A stretch of 9,377 bases of DNA. Source: Allobrachymonas sp. GTDB taxonomy: Bacteria; Pseudomonadota; Gammaproteobacteria; Burkholderiales; Burkholderiaceae_C. Every line of letters starts with the position of its first letter. The first letter of the stretch is position 1. Under the pieces are notes generated by a model, which saw only the letters and a list, made by a program, of their open reading frames with translations, had not been told where the DNA came from and did not search any database. Location: assembly GCA_030538335.1 (NCBI GenBank), contig JAUNUE010000059.1, positions 1 to 9,377 on the forward strand, read 5' to 3'. The translations under genes and the position numbers were made by a program. Of the stretch, positions 1 to 8,870 are shown in pieces.

Positions 1-30
1 CCACGCCGCCTGCGGCGGCTCGCAATGACG
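1..30. repeat. Truncated interspersed palindromic repeat at the window edge
   Basis: GCCGCC (5-10) and GGCGGC (14-19) form a perfect 6-bp hairpin with a 3-nt loop, followed by CTCGCAATGACG (19-30 region). From memory, the reverse complement CGTCATTGCGAG is a common end of short intergenic repeats in many bacterial genomes, usually paired with a GGATTGCC-type end, which here would lie left of the window. Only one end is visible, so the family assignment rests on recall. Confidence 0.45.
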
Positions 31-117
31 CAAGGCTTGGCGCAGTGGGCTTGCGTTCTTCAGGGCGAACGGTATGTGATGCATCCGTGAACTGACATCA
101 ACACCACGCTGCGTAAG

Positions 118-144
118 TTCACTCGAAGCATTTGGCTCGATAAT
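118..144 (+). promoter_or_regulatory. Possible weak promoter for scpA
   Basis: GATAAT (139-144) matches a sigma-70 -10 box at 5 of 6 bases. The best upstream partner is TTCACT (118-123), a poor -35 at a short 15-nt spacing, so activator help or another promoter is possible. A 7-bp inverted repeat, GTGAACT (87-93) / AGTTCAC (116-122), overlaps the presumed -35 and could be an operator or only a hairpin. Nothing else convincing was seen between the repeat and the scpA start. Confidence 0.25.
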
Positions 145-216
145 GTATGGTTCGATTTGTTACAGATCGTCATTCGACGGTGAGACTATGCGCCTTGCCG
201 CCTCAGGAACCGAGCC

Positions 217-2382
217 ATGACATCCAAAAATTCCTCGTCTGCCCCTACTTTTGCCGCCAGCAAGCTGGAAGACTGGCACAAGGCCGCCACCAAATCCGCC
301 CCTGGCGGCGATCCTGCCAACCTCAACTGGGTCACGCCCGACGGCATTACCGTCAAGCCGCTGTACACGGCAGACGACGTCAAAGACCTGCCTTACGCCA
401 ACACGCTGCCGGGGTTTGAGCCTTTCATCCGCGGGCCGCAGGCCACCATGTATGCGGGCAGGCCGTGGACGATCCGCCAGTACGCCGGTTTTTCCACCGC
501 CGAAGAAAGCAATGCCTTCTACCGCAAGGCACTGGCCGCGGGCGGGCAGGGCGTTTCGGTGGCGTTTGACCTGGCCACGCACCGGGGTTACGACAGCGAC
601 CATCCGCGCGTGACCGGCGACGTGGGCAAGGCAGGCGTGGCGATCGACAGTGTGGAAGACATGAAGATCCTGTTCGACGGCATCCCGCTCGACAAGGTTT
701 CGGTCAGCATGACGATGAATGGTGCGGTGCTGCCCATCCTCGCGGGCTACATCGTTGCGGCCGAAGAGCAGGGTGTGGCGCAAGAGCAGTTGGCGGGCAC
801 GATCCAGAACGACATCCTCAAGGAGTTCATGGTTCGCAACACCTACATTTATCCGCCCGAGCCCAGCATGCGCATCATCGGCGACATCATGGCGTACACG
901 TCGCAGCACATGCCGAAGTTCAACTCGATTTCGATCAGCGGCTACCACATGCAGGAGGCCGGTGCCAACCAGGCGCTCGAACTGGCTTTTACGCTGGCCG
1001 ATGGTCGCGAGTACGTCAAAACCGCACTGGCCAAGGGCATGGACGTGGACGATTTTGCCGGGCGCCTGAGCTTCTTCTGGGCCATCGGCATGAATTTCTA
1101 CCTGGAAATTGCCAAGATGCGCGCGGCGCGCCTGCTGTGGTGCCGCATCATGAAAGGCTTCAACGCGCAAAAGCCCAAATCGCTGATGCTGCGCACCCAC
1201 TGCCAGACCAGCGGCTGGAGCCTGACCGAGCAAGACCCGTACAACAACGTGGTGCGCACTACCATCGAGGCGATGGCCGCGGTGTTTGGTGGCACCCAAA
1301 GCCTGCACACCAACTCGTTCGACGAGGCGATTGCATTGCCTACCGAGTTTTCGGCGCGCATTGCCCGCAACACGCAGCTCATCATCCAGGAAGAAACGCA
1401 CATCACCAATGTGGTGGATCCGTGGGCGGGCAGCTACATGATGGAAAAGCTCACGCAGGACATGGCCGATGCAGCCTGGGCCATCATCGAAGAAGTTGAA
1501 GGCATGGGCGGCATGACAGCGGCGGTAGACAGCGGCTGGGCCAAGCTCAAGATCGAAGCTGCCGCCGCCGAGAAGCAGGCGCGCATCGACGCGGGCCGTG
1601 ACGTGATTGTGGGCGTGAACAAATACAAGCTTGCCAAGGAAGACCCGGTCGATATCCTCGAAGTTGATAATGTCAAGGTGCGCGAGTCGCAGATTGCACG
1701 GCTCAACGCCATCAAGGCACAGCGCGACAACGCAGCCGTGGCTGCGGCACTGGCGGCCATTACCGAAGGTGCGAAGGGTGGTGCCAACCTGCTGGATCTG
1801 GCCGTCAAGGCCATTCGCTTGCGCGCCACGGTGGGCGAAATCAGCGAAGCCATGGAGCAGGTTTTTGGGCGCCACCGCGCCGATACGCAAAAGGTGACCG
1901 GTGTGTATGCAGCCGCTTACGACAGTGCCGAAGGCTGGGACAAACTCAAGGCAGAAATCAGCGCCTTCGCCGAGGCAGAAGGCCGCCGCCCGCGCGTGAT
2001 GATCGCCAAACTCGGGCAAGACGGCCATGACCGCGGCGCCAAGGTCATTGCCACCGCGTTTGCCGACCTGGGGTATGACGTGGACATTGGCCCGCTGTTC
2101 CAGACGCCGGAGGAATGCGCCCGCCAGGCGGTGGAAAACGATGTGCACGCCATCGGCATTTCTACGCTCGCAGCAGGGCACAAGACGCTGGTGCCTGCCA
2201 TCATCAGCGAACTTAAAAAGCAGGGCGCTGACGATATCGTGGTATTTGTGGGCGGCGTGATCCCGCGGCAGGACTACGACTTTCTGTACCAGGCAGGCGT
2301 CAAGGGCATCTACGGCCCCGGCACTCCGGTGCCCGTAAGCGCCAAGGATGTGCTGGAGCAGATCAAAAAGGCGCTGGCTTGA
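217..2382 (+). CDS. scpA: Methylmalonyl-CoA mutase, single-chain AdoCbl-dependent enzyme
   Basis: This 721-residue enzyme isomerises (R)-methylmalonyl-CoA to succinyl-CoA, the last step feeding propionate carbon into the TCA cycle. The length fits the homodimeric mutase family (E. coli Sbm/ScpA type). An N-terminal substrate-binding TIM barrel spans roughly residues 30-560 and includes the run ISISGYHMQEAGA. The C-terminal cobalamin domain, roughly 590-721, has DGHDRG with the axial cobalt ligand His604, then ISTLAAGH and FVGGVIP. Active-site residues known from the Propionibacterium enzyme fall at the same numbers here: Tyr89, Arg207 and His244. The ATG is preceded by AGGA about 9 nt upstream, and the protein begins with a polar, family-typical stretch. 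No truncation or missing key residue was seen. The stop codon overlaps the -35 box of the downstream vapBC promoter. The protein is cytosolic, and MeaB, its partner, is encoded downstream. Confidence 0.97.
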   Translation: MTSKNSSSAPTFAASKLEDWHKAATKSAPGGDPANLNWVTPDGITVKPLYTADDVKDLPYANTLPGFEPFIRGPQATMYAGRPWTIRQYAGFSTAEESNAFYRKALAAGGQGVSVAFDLATHRGYDSDHPRVTGDVGKAGVAIDSVEDMKILFDGIPLDKVSVSMTMNGAVLPILAGYIVAAEEQGVAQEQLAGTIQNDILKEFMVRNTYIYPPEPSMRIIGDIMAYTSQHMPKFNSISISGYHMQEAGANQALELAFTLADGREYVKTALAKGMDVDDFAGRLSFFWAIGMNFYLEIAKMRAARLLWCRIMKGFNAQKPKSLMLRTHCQTSGWSLTEQDPYNNVVRTTIEAMAAVFGGTQSLHTNSFDEAIALPTEFSARIARNTQLIIQEETHITNVVDPWAGSYMMEKLTQDMADAAWAIIEEVEGMGGMTAAVDSGWAKLKIEAAAAEKQARIDAGRDVIVGVNKYKLAKEDPVDILEVDNVKVRESQIARLNAIKAQRDNAAVAAALAAITEGAKGGANLLDLAVKAIRLRATVGEISEAMEQVFGRHRADTQKVTGVYAAAYDSAEGWDKLKAEISAFAEAEGRRPRVMIAKLGQDGHDRGAKVIATAFADLGYDVDIGPLFQTPEECARQAVENDVHAIGISTLAAGHKTLVPAIISELKKQGADDIVVFVGGVIPRQDYDFLYQAGVKGIYGPGTPVPVSAKDVLEQIKKALA

Positions 2383-2407
2383 CCGGACGGCAGTTGAGAT
2401 ATATCAT
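2379..2407 (+). promoter_or_regulatory. Sigma-70 promoter of vapBC
   Basis: TTGACC (2379-2384) and TATCAT (2402-2407) are separated by exactly 17 nt and each matches the consensus at 5 of 6 positions. The -35 box overlaps the scpA stop codon (TGA, 2380-2382). The expected start point is near 2414, giving a leader of roughly 25 nt before the vapB ATG. Because vapC and meaB overlap, this promoter could also supply meaB and the genes after it. Confidence 0.7.
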
Positions 2408-2420
2408 TGTCATATCTCAA
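2394..2420. promoter_or_regulatory. Perfect inverted-repeat operator, probable VapBC autoregulation site
   Basis: Arms TTGAGATAT (2394-2402) and ATATCTCAA (2412-2420) are perfectly complementary, with a 9-nt spacer. The palindrome covers the -10 box and the predicted transcription start. VapB antitoxins with an AbrB/MazE-type fold bind such palindromes and repress their own operon, with VapC as co-repressor. Binding here is inferred from position and symmetry. The AT-rich stem with no U-tract does not look like a terminator. Confidence 0.7.
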
Positions 2421-2439
2421 AGTGCACCGTGAGGATACC

Positions 2440-2712
2440 ATGACCGCCGACACCTTGCCCGATACCGCCAAAGTCTTCATGTCTGGCCGCAGCCAGGCCG
2501 TGCGCCTGCCCAAAGCCTACCGTTTTGACACGGACGAAGTCACCATCGAGAAAGTGGGCGATGCGGTGGTTTTGCGTGCGGCCAAGCCCGCCGCCGCTTC
2601 ACCTGAAGCACGCAGGAAGCAGTTGCTCGCCATTCTCGACCGTTTCGAGGGCATGCCTGAAAGCATTGAGCGCGATCAAAGCCCCGCGCGTGACTTACCC
2701 TCTTGGGATTGA
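2440..2712 (+). CDS. vapB: VapB-type antitoxin (AbrB/MazE swapped-hairpin fold)
   Basis: This is a 90-residue antitoxin that should neutralise VapC and repress the operon. Residues 9-50 form the DNA-binding swapped-hairpin domain, with the characteristic stretch TAKVFMSGRSQAVRLPKAYRF followed by a VTIEKVGDAVVLRA strand pair. The tail from about residue 58 (QLLAILDRFEGMPESIERD) is the usual toxin-wrapping segment. The ATG has a good Shine-Dalgarno, GAGGA at 2431-2435. An in-frame TTG at 2407 is rejected because it lies inside the -10 box, upstream of the predicted transcript start. vapC begins 5 nt after the stop, so the two are probably translationally coupled. Confidence 0.92.
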   Translation: MTADTLPDTAKVFMSGRSQAVRLPKAYRFDTDEVTIEKVGDAVVLRAAKPAAASPEARRKQLLAILDRFEGMPESIERDQSPARDLPSWD

Positions 2713-2717
2713 GTGCA

Positions 2718-3140
2718 ATGGCCGCACAACCACACAGCGAGCGCTATTACCTCGACACCAACACCTGTGTCTACATCGTGCACCGACGCTGGCCGCAGGT
2801 GCTCGACCGGTTGGTGGATGTCCCGCTGGAGCACATCGTCATTCCCACGCTGGTCTATGCAGAACTGGCTGCCGGTGTCGAAGGCAGCCAGCGTGTGCAA
2901 GGCAACCGCGAGGCTCTGCAGCTTTTTGTGGGGCAATATGCCGTGGAACCCTGGAACGAGGCAGCGGTGTGGGAGTATGGCCGCCAGCATGCCCGCCTCA
3001 AACGCAGCGGGCAGATGATTGGACACATCGACTTGCTGTTGGGTTGCCAGGCCAAGGTCGCAAACGGGGTGATGGTCACCAACAACACCTGCGAGTTTGA
3101 GCGCATTGACGGCCTGCGGCTGGAGAACTGGGCGGCATGA
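2718..3140 (+). CDS. vapC: VapC-type PIN-domain ribonuclease toxin
   Basis: This is a 140-residue PIN-domain protein. Known VapC toxins are Mg-dependent endoribonucleases, and the enteric type cleaves initiator tRNA. The acidic site is complete: Asp13 in LDTNTCVYIV, Glu49 in YAELAAG and Asp105 in IGHIDLLLG, followed by VTNNTCEFERIDGLRLENW. The closing motif and the MIGHID segment resemble the enteric VapC subgroup, although the usual IGPxD reads IGHID here. The ATG at 2718 was chosen because it gives a short N-terminal strand before the first Asp. In-frame TTG codons at 2703 and 2709 overlap vapB and are less likely. The gene looks intact, so the toxin is probably functional. Its TGA overlaps the meaB ATG as ATGA. 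Confidence 0.92.
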   Translation: MAAQPHSERYYLDTNTCVYIVHRRWPQVLDRLVDVPLEHIVIPTLVYAELAAGVEGSQRVQGNREALQLFVGQYAVEPWNEAAVWEYGRQHARLKRSGQMIGHIDLLLGCQAKVANGVMVTNNTCEFERIDGLRLENWAA

Positions 3141-4198
3141 TGCTGAACGACCTGCTCCATGGCTCGGCCACCAGCCAGCGCCGCGCCATCGCCAAGGCCA
3201 TCACGTTGCTTGAATCGACCCGCGCCGACCACCGGGCGCAGGGCGATGCGTTGCTCACCGCATTGCTACCGCACACAGGCAAGTCGTTGCGCATCGGCAT
3301 CAGCGGGGTGCCGGGCGTGGGCAAAAGCACCTTCATCGAATCGCTGGGGGTGTACCTGATTGAACAAGGTCACCGCGTGGCCGTGCTGGCGGTGGATCCG
3401 TCCAGCACCGTATCGGGCGGCTCCATCCTTGGTGACAAGACGCGCATGGAGCGCCTGTCGCAGCAAGAGGCAGCCTACATCCGCCCCAGCCCGAGTGGCG
3501 GCACCCTGGGCGGCGTGGCCGACAAGACCCGCGAAGCGATGCTGGTGTGTGAAGCTGCAGGCTACGACGTGGTGCTGATCGAAACCGTGGGGGTGGGCCA
3601 AAGCGAAACCGCTGTGCACGGCATGACCGATCTCTTTGTGCTGCTGCAACTGCCCAATGCGGGCGATGACCTGCAGGCCATCAAGAAGGGTGTGATGGAA
3701 CTGGCCGATCTGGTCGTCATCAACAAGGCCGATCTGGACCAGGCCGCAGCCACCCGCGCCAGGGCGCAAATCACATCGGCCTTGCGGCTGTTGGGCTTTC
3801 ACGGCAACCCGCAACACGCCAGCCACAACGCGCAGGCCTGGCAGCCGCAGGTGCTGCAGATCAGCGGGCTGAAGGGCGAAGGGCTGGATGCCTTCTGGGC
3901 TGCTGTGACCGAATTTCATAACCTACAAACCGCCAACGGGCAGCTTGCTGCGCGCCGCCAGCAGCAGGCCCTCGCCTGGATGTGGGAGCGCATCGACAGT
4001 GGGCTGCGGCAGGCCTTTCGCAGCCATGCGCAGGTGCAGCAGGCCTTGCCCGCTTTGCAGGCGGAGGTACAGCAAGGCCGCCTCGCAGCATCTACGGCAG
4101 CGCGCCAGTTGCTGTGTCAGTTTGGCGTAGAAGAAGCGCCGACAATAGCGGTTGACCAAAATCAAGACAAAGCAGAGCTTGGCTCCTTACCCAAATAA
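3137..4198 (+). CDS. meaB: MeaB/ArgK-family GTPase, methylmalonyl-CoA mutase chaperone
   Basis: This 353-residue P-loop GTPase of the G3E/MeaB group gates cobalamin loading and protects methylmalonyl-CoA mutase from inactivation in characterised members. Visible motifs are Walker A GVPGVGKST (57-65), DPSST (87-91), the switch region ETVGVGQSE (149-157) and the guanine-specificity motif NKAD (196-199). The C-terminal helical arm (about 265-330) would form the dimer contact. A short polar tail follows from about residue 331. The ATG overlaps the vapC stop by 4 nt. A Shine-Dalgarno-like GGAG at 3122-3125, within the vapC 3' end, supports this start. In most relatives this gene simply follows the mutase. 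Here the toxin-antitoxin pair sits between them, so meaB is probably co-transcribed with vapBC and translationally coupled to vapC. Confidence 0.95.
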   Translation: MMLNDLLHGSATSQRRAIAKAITLLESTRADHRAQGDALLTALLPHTGKSLRIGISGVPGVGKSTFIESLGVYLIEQGHRVAVLAVDPSSTVSGGSILGDKTRMERLSQQEAAYIRPSPSGGTLGGVADKTREAMLVCEAAGYDVVLIETVGVGQSETAVHGMTDLFVLLQLPNAGDDLQAIKKGVMELADLVVINKADLDQAAATRARAQITSALRLLGFHGNPQHASHNAQAWQPQVLQISGLKGEGLDAFWAAVTEFHNLQTANGQLAARRQQQALAWMWERIDSGLRQAFRSHAQVQQALPALQAEVQQGRLAASTAARQLLCQFGVEEAPTIAVDQNQDKAELGSLPK

Positions 4199-4205
4199 GC
4201 AATCC

Positions 4206-4221
4206 GCATGCATTCGCATGC
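4206..4221. repeat. Small palindrome between meaB and pccB
   Basis: Two copies of the self-complementary hexamer GCATGC (4206-4211 and 4216-4221) are separated by ATTC and followed closely by five T residues. It could be a protein-binding site, a weak attenuating hairpin in the 44-nt meaB-pccB gap, or chance. The stem is too short to call a terminator. Confidence 0.35.
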
Positions 4222-4242
4222 CATTTTTCAAACGGTACTACC

Positions 4243-5775
4243 ATGAAACAAATCCTCGAACAACTTGAAAAGAAACGCTCTGCAGCCCGCATGGGCGGCG
4301 GCCAAAAGCGCATTGATGCGCAACATGCCAAAGGGCGGCTCACGGCGCGCGAACGCATTGAGGTGTTGTTCGATCCGGGCAGCTTTGAAGAATGGGACAT
4401 GTTCGTCGAGCACCGCTGCACCGACTTCGGTATGGCCGACAACCATATTCCCGGCGACGGTGTGGTCACGGGTTACGGCACCATCAACGGGCGGTTGGTG
4501 TTTGTGTTCAGCCAGGATTTCACCGTGTTTGGCGGCGCGTTGTCTGAAGCCTTTGCCGAAAAAATCTGCAAAATCATGGACAAGGCTATGCAGGTGGGCG
4601 CCCCCGTGATCGGCCTGAACGATTCCGGCGGTGCCCGCATCCAGGAAGGCGTGGCATCGCTGGCAGGTTACGCTGAAGTATTCCAGCGCAACGTCATGGC
4701 CAGCGGCGTAATTCCGCAAATCAGCATGATCATGGGGCCGTGCGCAGGCGGTGCGGTGTATTCGCCTGCGATGACCGATTTCATCTTCATGGTCAAAGAC
4801 AGTTCCTACATGTTTGTGACTGGCCCCGAAGTGGTCAAGACCGTGACGCACGAGAGCGTGACCGCGCAGGAGTTGGGCGGTGCCATTACGCACACCACCA
4901 AAAGCGGCGTGGCCGACCTGGCCTTCGAGAACGATGTGGAAGCGCTGTTGATGCTGCGCCGCCTGTTCAATTACATTCCGGCCAGCAACCGCGAAAAAGC
5001 GCCGTACCGCCCCACGCTCGACCCGGTGGAGCGCGCCGACATGAGCCTGAACACGCTGGTGCCGGCCAACCCGAACCTGCCGTATGACATGAAGGAACTC
5101 ATCATCAAGACGGTGGACGATGCGGAATTTTTCGAACTGCAGCCCGACTACGCAGGCAATATCGTGATCGGCTTTGCGCGCATGGACGGCCATGTGGTCG
5201 GCATTGTGGCCAACCAGCCGCTGGTGTTGGCCGGTTGCCTTGATATCAAAAGTGCCATCAAGGCCGGGCGTTTTGTGCGTTTTTGCGATGCCTTCAACAT
5301 CCCCGTCATCACTTTTGTGGATGTGCCCGGCTTCATGCCCGGTACGGCGCAGGAGTACGGCGGCATCATCAAGCATGGCGCCAAACTGCTGTACGCCTAT
5401 GCCGAATGCACGGTGCCCAAGATCACCGTGATTACGCGCAAGGCCTACGGCGGCGCGTATGACGTGATGAGTTCCAAGCACCTGCGCGGCGACGTGAACT
5501 TTGCCTGGCCCAATGCCGAAATTGCCGTGATGGGCGCCAAAGGCGCGGTGGAAATCATCTTCCGCCAGGACAAGGACGACCCCGAGAAGCTGGCCCAGCG
5601 CGAAGCCGAATACAAGGCGCGTTTTGCCAACCCCTTTGTGGCGGGTGCGCGTGGCTTTATCGACGACGTGATCAAACCGCACGAAACGCGCCTGCGCATT
5701 TGCCGCAGCCTGGCCATGCTCAAGGACAAGAAGCTCGAAAACCCGTGGCGCAAGCACGGCAACATCCCGCTGTAA
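4243..5775 (+). CDS. pccB: Propionyl-CoA carboxylase beta subunit (carboxyltransferase)
   Basis: This 510-residue carboxyltransferase moves CO2 from carboxybiotin on PccA to propionyl-CoA, giving (S)-methylmalonyl-CoA. It has two crotonase-fold halves. The N half carries the acyl-CoA oxyanion loop DSGGARIQEG (127-136) and GPCAGGAVYSPA (165-176). The C half carries FVDVPGFMPGTAQEYGGIIKHGA and KAYGGAYDVMSSKHLRGD. Asp407 in GGAYD appears to match the residue that favours propionyl- over acetyl-CoA in actinobacterial PccB (Asp422 in Streptomyces, from memory), which supports propionyl specificity. The 510-residue length is normal for the family, whose subunits form a hexameric core. No clear Shine-Dalgarno precedes the ATG (CGGTACTACC), so translation may rely on coupling or other features. 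The YdcF-like gene follows within about 55 nt. Confidence 0.96.
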   Translation: MKQILEQLEKKRSAARMGGGQKRIDAQHAKGRLTARERIEVLFDPGSFEEWDMFVEHRCTDFGMADNHIPGDGVVTGYGTINGRLVFVFSQDFTVFGGALSEAFAEKICKIMDKAMQVGAPVIGLNDSGGARIQEGVASLAGYAEVFQRNVMASGVIPQISMIMGPCAGGAVYSPAMTDFIFMVKDSSYMFVTGPEVVKTVTHESVTAQELGGAITHTTKSGVADLAFENDVEALLMLRRLFNYIPASNREKAPYRPTLDPVERADMSLNTLVPANPNLPYDMKELIIKTVDDAEFFELQPDYAGNIVIGFARMDGHVVGIVANQPLVLAGCLDIKSAIKAGRFVRFCDAFNIPVITFVDVPGFMPGTAQEYGGIIKHGAKLLYAYAECTVPKITVITRKAYGGAYDVMSSKHLRGDVNFAWPNAEIAVMGAKGAVEIIFRQDKDDPEKLAQREAEYKARFANPFVAGARGFIDDVIKPHETRLRICRSLAMLKDKKLENPWRKHGNIPL

Positions 5776-5829
5776 TGGCTTTGCTGCATGCTGGCAATTT
5801 GCATCAACCAGAGAGGGTGGCGCTTGGCC

Positions 5830-6693
5830 ATGGCTAAGGCAAACCCTCTGCAAACCTTGTGGAATGCCCTTGTGGCAGGCAAGGTTGCGCCCTGGTGGCT
5901 GCATGCGCTGGCTGCTGTGGGGGGGGTGCTGTTGCTGGCCCATGCCGCGTACCTGATCGTGGCCTATGCCATGTTCCACTTCGGCATCATGCTCATCACG
6001 GCCATGGGTTTGGTGTTTGTGGGGTTGTGGTTCTGGGTGCGCCTGAAGGGCTGGCCTGCCTGCCATGCATGGTTGCGCGCGCGGCGCGTGCGCTGGTGGT
6101 TGTGGCGGCTGGGCTGGTCAGGGTTCGTACTCTGGCTGGCCAGCGTGGCCTTGTTCTTTGCCTTTATCTCGCATGGCCATGCGGTAGATATTGCCAAGGC
6201 GGACATGGGCGGCAAGCAAGTGATTCTGGTGCTGGGCGGTGGCGCACCGCGTTGCCAGGCGTCACCTGCCGTGCAAACACGGCTCGACAAGGGGCTTGAA
6301 GTGGCACAGCGCCTGCCCCAGGCCACGGTCATGGTCACAGGCGGCAAAGACCTGCTGCGCGACTGCACCGAAGGGCAGGTGATGGGTGACTATTTGCGTG
6401 CCCACCAGTTGGCGCCGCAGCGCATCGTGCAGGAAGAGCGCAGCACCAGCACGTTTGAGAATCTGGTGTTCAGCGGCGAGATACTGCAGCAACAGGGGTT
6501 CGATAAGGCGCGCGACACGCTCATCATCGTCACGCACGAATTCCACGCCTTGCGGGCGCGCCATATTGCCTACAAGCAAGGCTTTCAAAACGTTGCCAGC
6601 GAGAACGCCGTCACGCCCTTGTATGCACGCTATACCGCCTGGCTGCGCGAGTATTTCACCTATATCAGCGGCTGGTTGCTGAATGAGTTTTGA
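5830..6693 (+). CDS. Membrane-anchored YdcF/DUF218 family protein
   Basis: This 287-residue protein has two parts. Residues 24-114 hold about three hydrophobic membrane segments (roughly 24-47, 49-70 and 95-114), separated by an Arg/Trp-rich loop. Residues 129-287 form a DUF218 (SanA/YdcF/ElyC-like) domain with VILVLGGGAPR, VMVTGGKD, ERSTSTFENL (203-212) and THEFHALRARHIAY. Members are linked to envelope functions, and YdcF binds S-adenosylmethionine, but no reaction is established, so no function is assigned here. The start is uncertain. GAGAGGG at 5811-5817 suits the TTG at 5824 (6-nt spacing) better than the ATG at 5830 (12 nt), while the in-frame ATG at 5788 has no ribosome site. A run of eight G lies at 5919-5926. 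The gene sits between pccB and pccA on the same strand, so it is co-transcribed by position, but a role in propionate metabolism is unproven. Confidence 0.85.
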   Translation: MAKANPLQTLWNALVAGKVAPWWLHALAAVGGVLLLAHAAYLIVAYAMFHFGIMLITAMGLVFVGLWFWVRLKGWPACHAWLRARRVRWWLWRLGWSGFVLWLASVALFFAFISHGHAVDIAKADMGGKQVILVLGGGAPRCQASPAVQTRLDKGLEVAQRLPQATVMVTGGKDLLRDCTEGQVMGDYLRAHQLAPQRIVQEERSTSTFENLVFSGEILQQQGFDKARDTLIIVTHEFHALRARHIAYKQGFQNVASENAVTPLYARYTAWLREYFTYISGWLLNEF

Positions 6694-6732
6694 TTTTGTT
6701 TTGATGATTGAGATTGACAAGGAAACCGAGAA

Positions 6733-8793
<2,061 letters not shown>

Positions 8794-8801
8794 AGTCTTC
8801 T

Positions 8802-8809
8802 CGCGCCCA
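8802..8809. repeat. Left copy of 8-bp target-site duplication
   Basis: CGCGCCCA abuts the outer base of the left terminal inverted repeat and is repeated exactly at 9267-9274. The match cannot be extended: the flanking bases differ on both sides (T against G before, C against A after). It lies 8 nt after the pccA stop codon. Confidence 0.85.
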
Positions 8810-8832
8810 CGCTATTTGGTAGCAGTTGCCCA
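8810..8832 (+). repeat. Left terminal inverted repeat
   Basis: The 23-bp end begins CGCTATTTGGTAGCAG and closes with TGCCCA. It matches the reverse complement of 9244-9266 except at position 17 of the repeat (T here, C in the right copy). Complementarity stops at the border: A8809 does not pair with C9267. Confidence 0.88.
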
Positions 8833-8867
8833 TAGTTTTTTAGAAGCATTTCTGGAAAACTGTGGGC
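8828..8867 (+). other. Left subterminal hairpin covering the passenger gene's ribosome site
   Basis: In RNA, GCCCATAGTTTT (8828-8839) pairs with AAAACTGTGGGC (8856-8867) with one G-U wobble. The stem continues inward through two U-G pairs and AGAA/TTCT to a GCAT loop (8846-8849), about 18 pairs in all. The 3' arm contains the GGAAAA that would serve as ribosome site and the alternative GTG start at 8862, and ends 3 nt before the ATG. Folding was read by eye, with no energy computed. Confidence 0.65.
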
Positions 8868-8870
8868 ACT

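Noticed and set aside
160..2181. Long minus-strand open frame of 673 codons opposite scpA
   Set aside because: It mirrors a certain mutase gene in GC-rich DNA, is rich in His, Arg and Ala with no recognisable domain, and has no separate signals. The same holds for long antisense frames at 4228-6066 and 6262-8172.
2407..2712. Upstream TTG start for vapB at 2407
   Set aside because: It lies within the -10 box and operator, before the predicted transcript start. The ATG at 2440 has a good GAGGA ribosome site and a family-typical N-terminus.
2383..3136. Direct repeats flanking vapBC as a recent insertion footprint
   Set aside because: Only a short GACGGC match near each side was seen, which is no better than chance in this GC-rich sequence.
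5788..5832. ATG at 5788 as start of the YdcF-like gene
   Set aside because: No ribosome site precedes it, whereas GAGAGGG at 5811-5817 fits the later TTG/ATG. The extra residues MLAICINQRGW are not needed by the fold.
6688..6718. TTTTGAT repeated twice, 11 bp apart, before pccA, as a possible regulator site or promoter
   Set aside because: It is low-complexity T-rich sequence partly inside the upstream stop codon, with no well-spaced promoter boxes.
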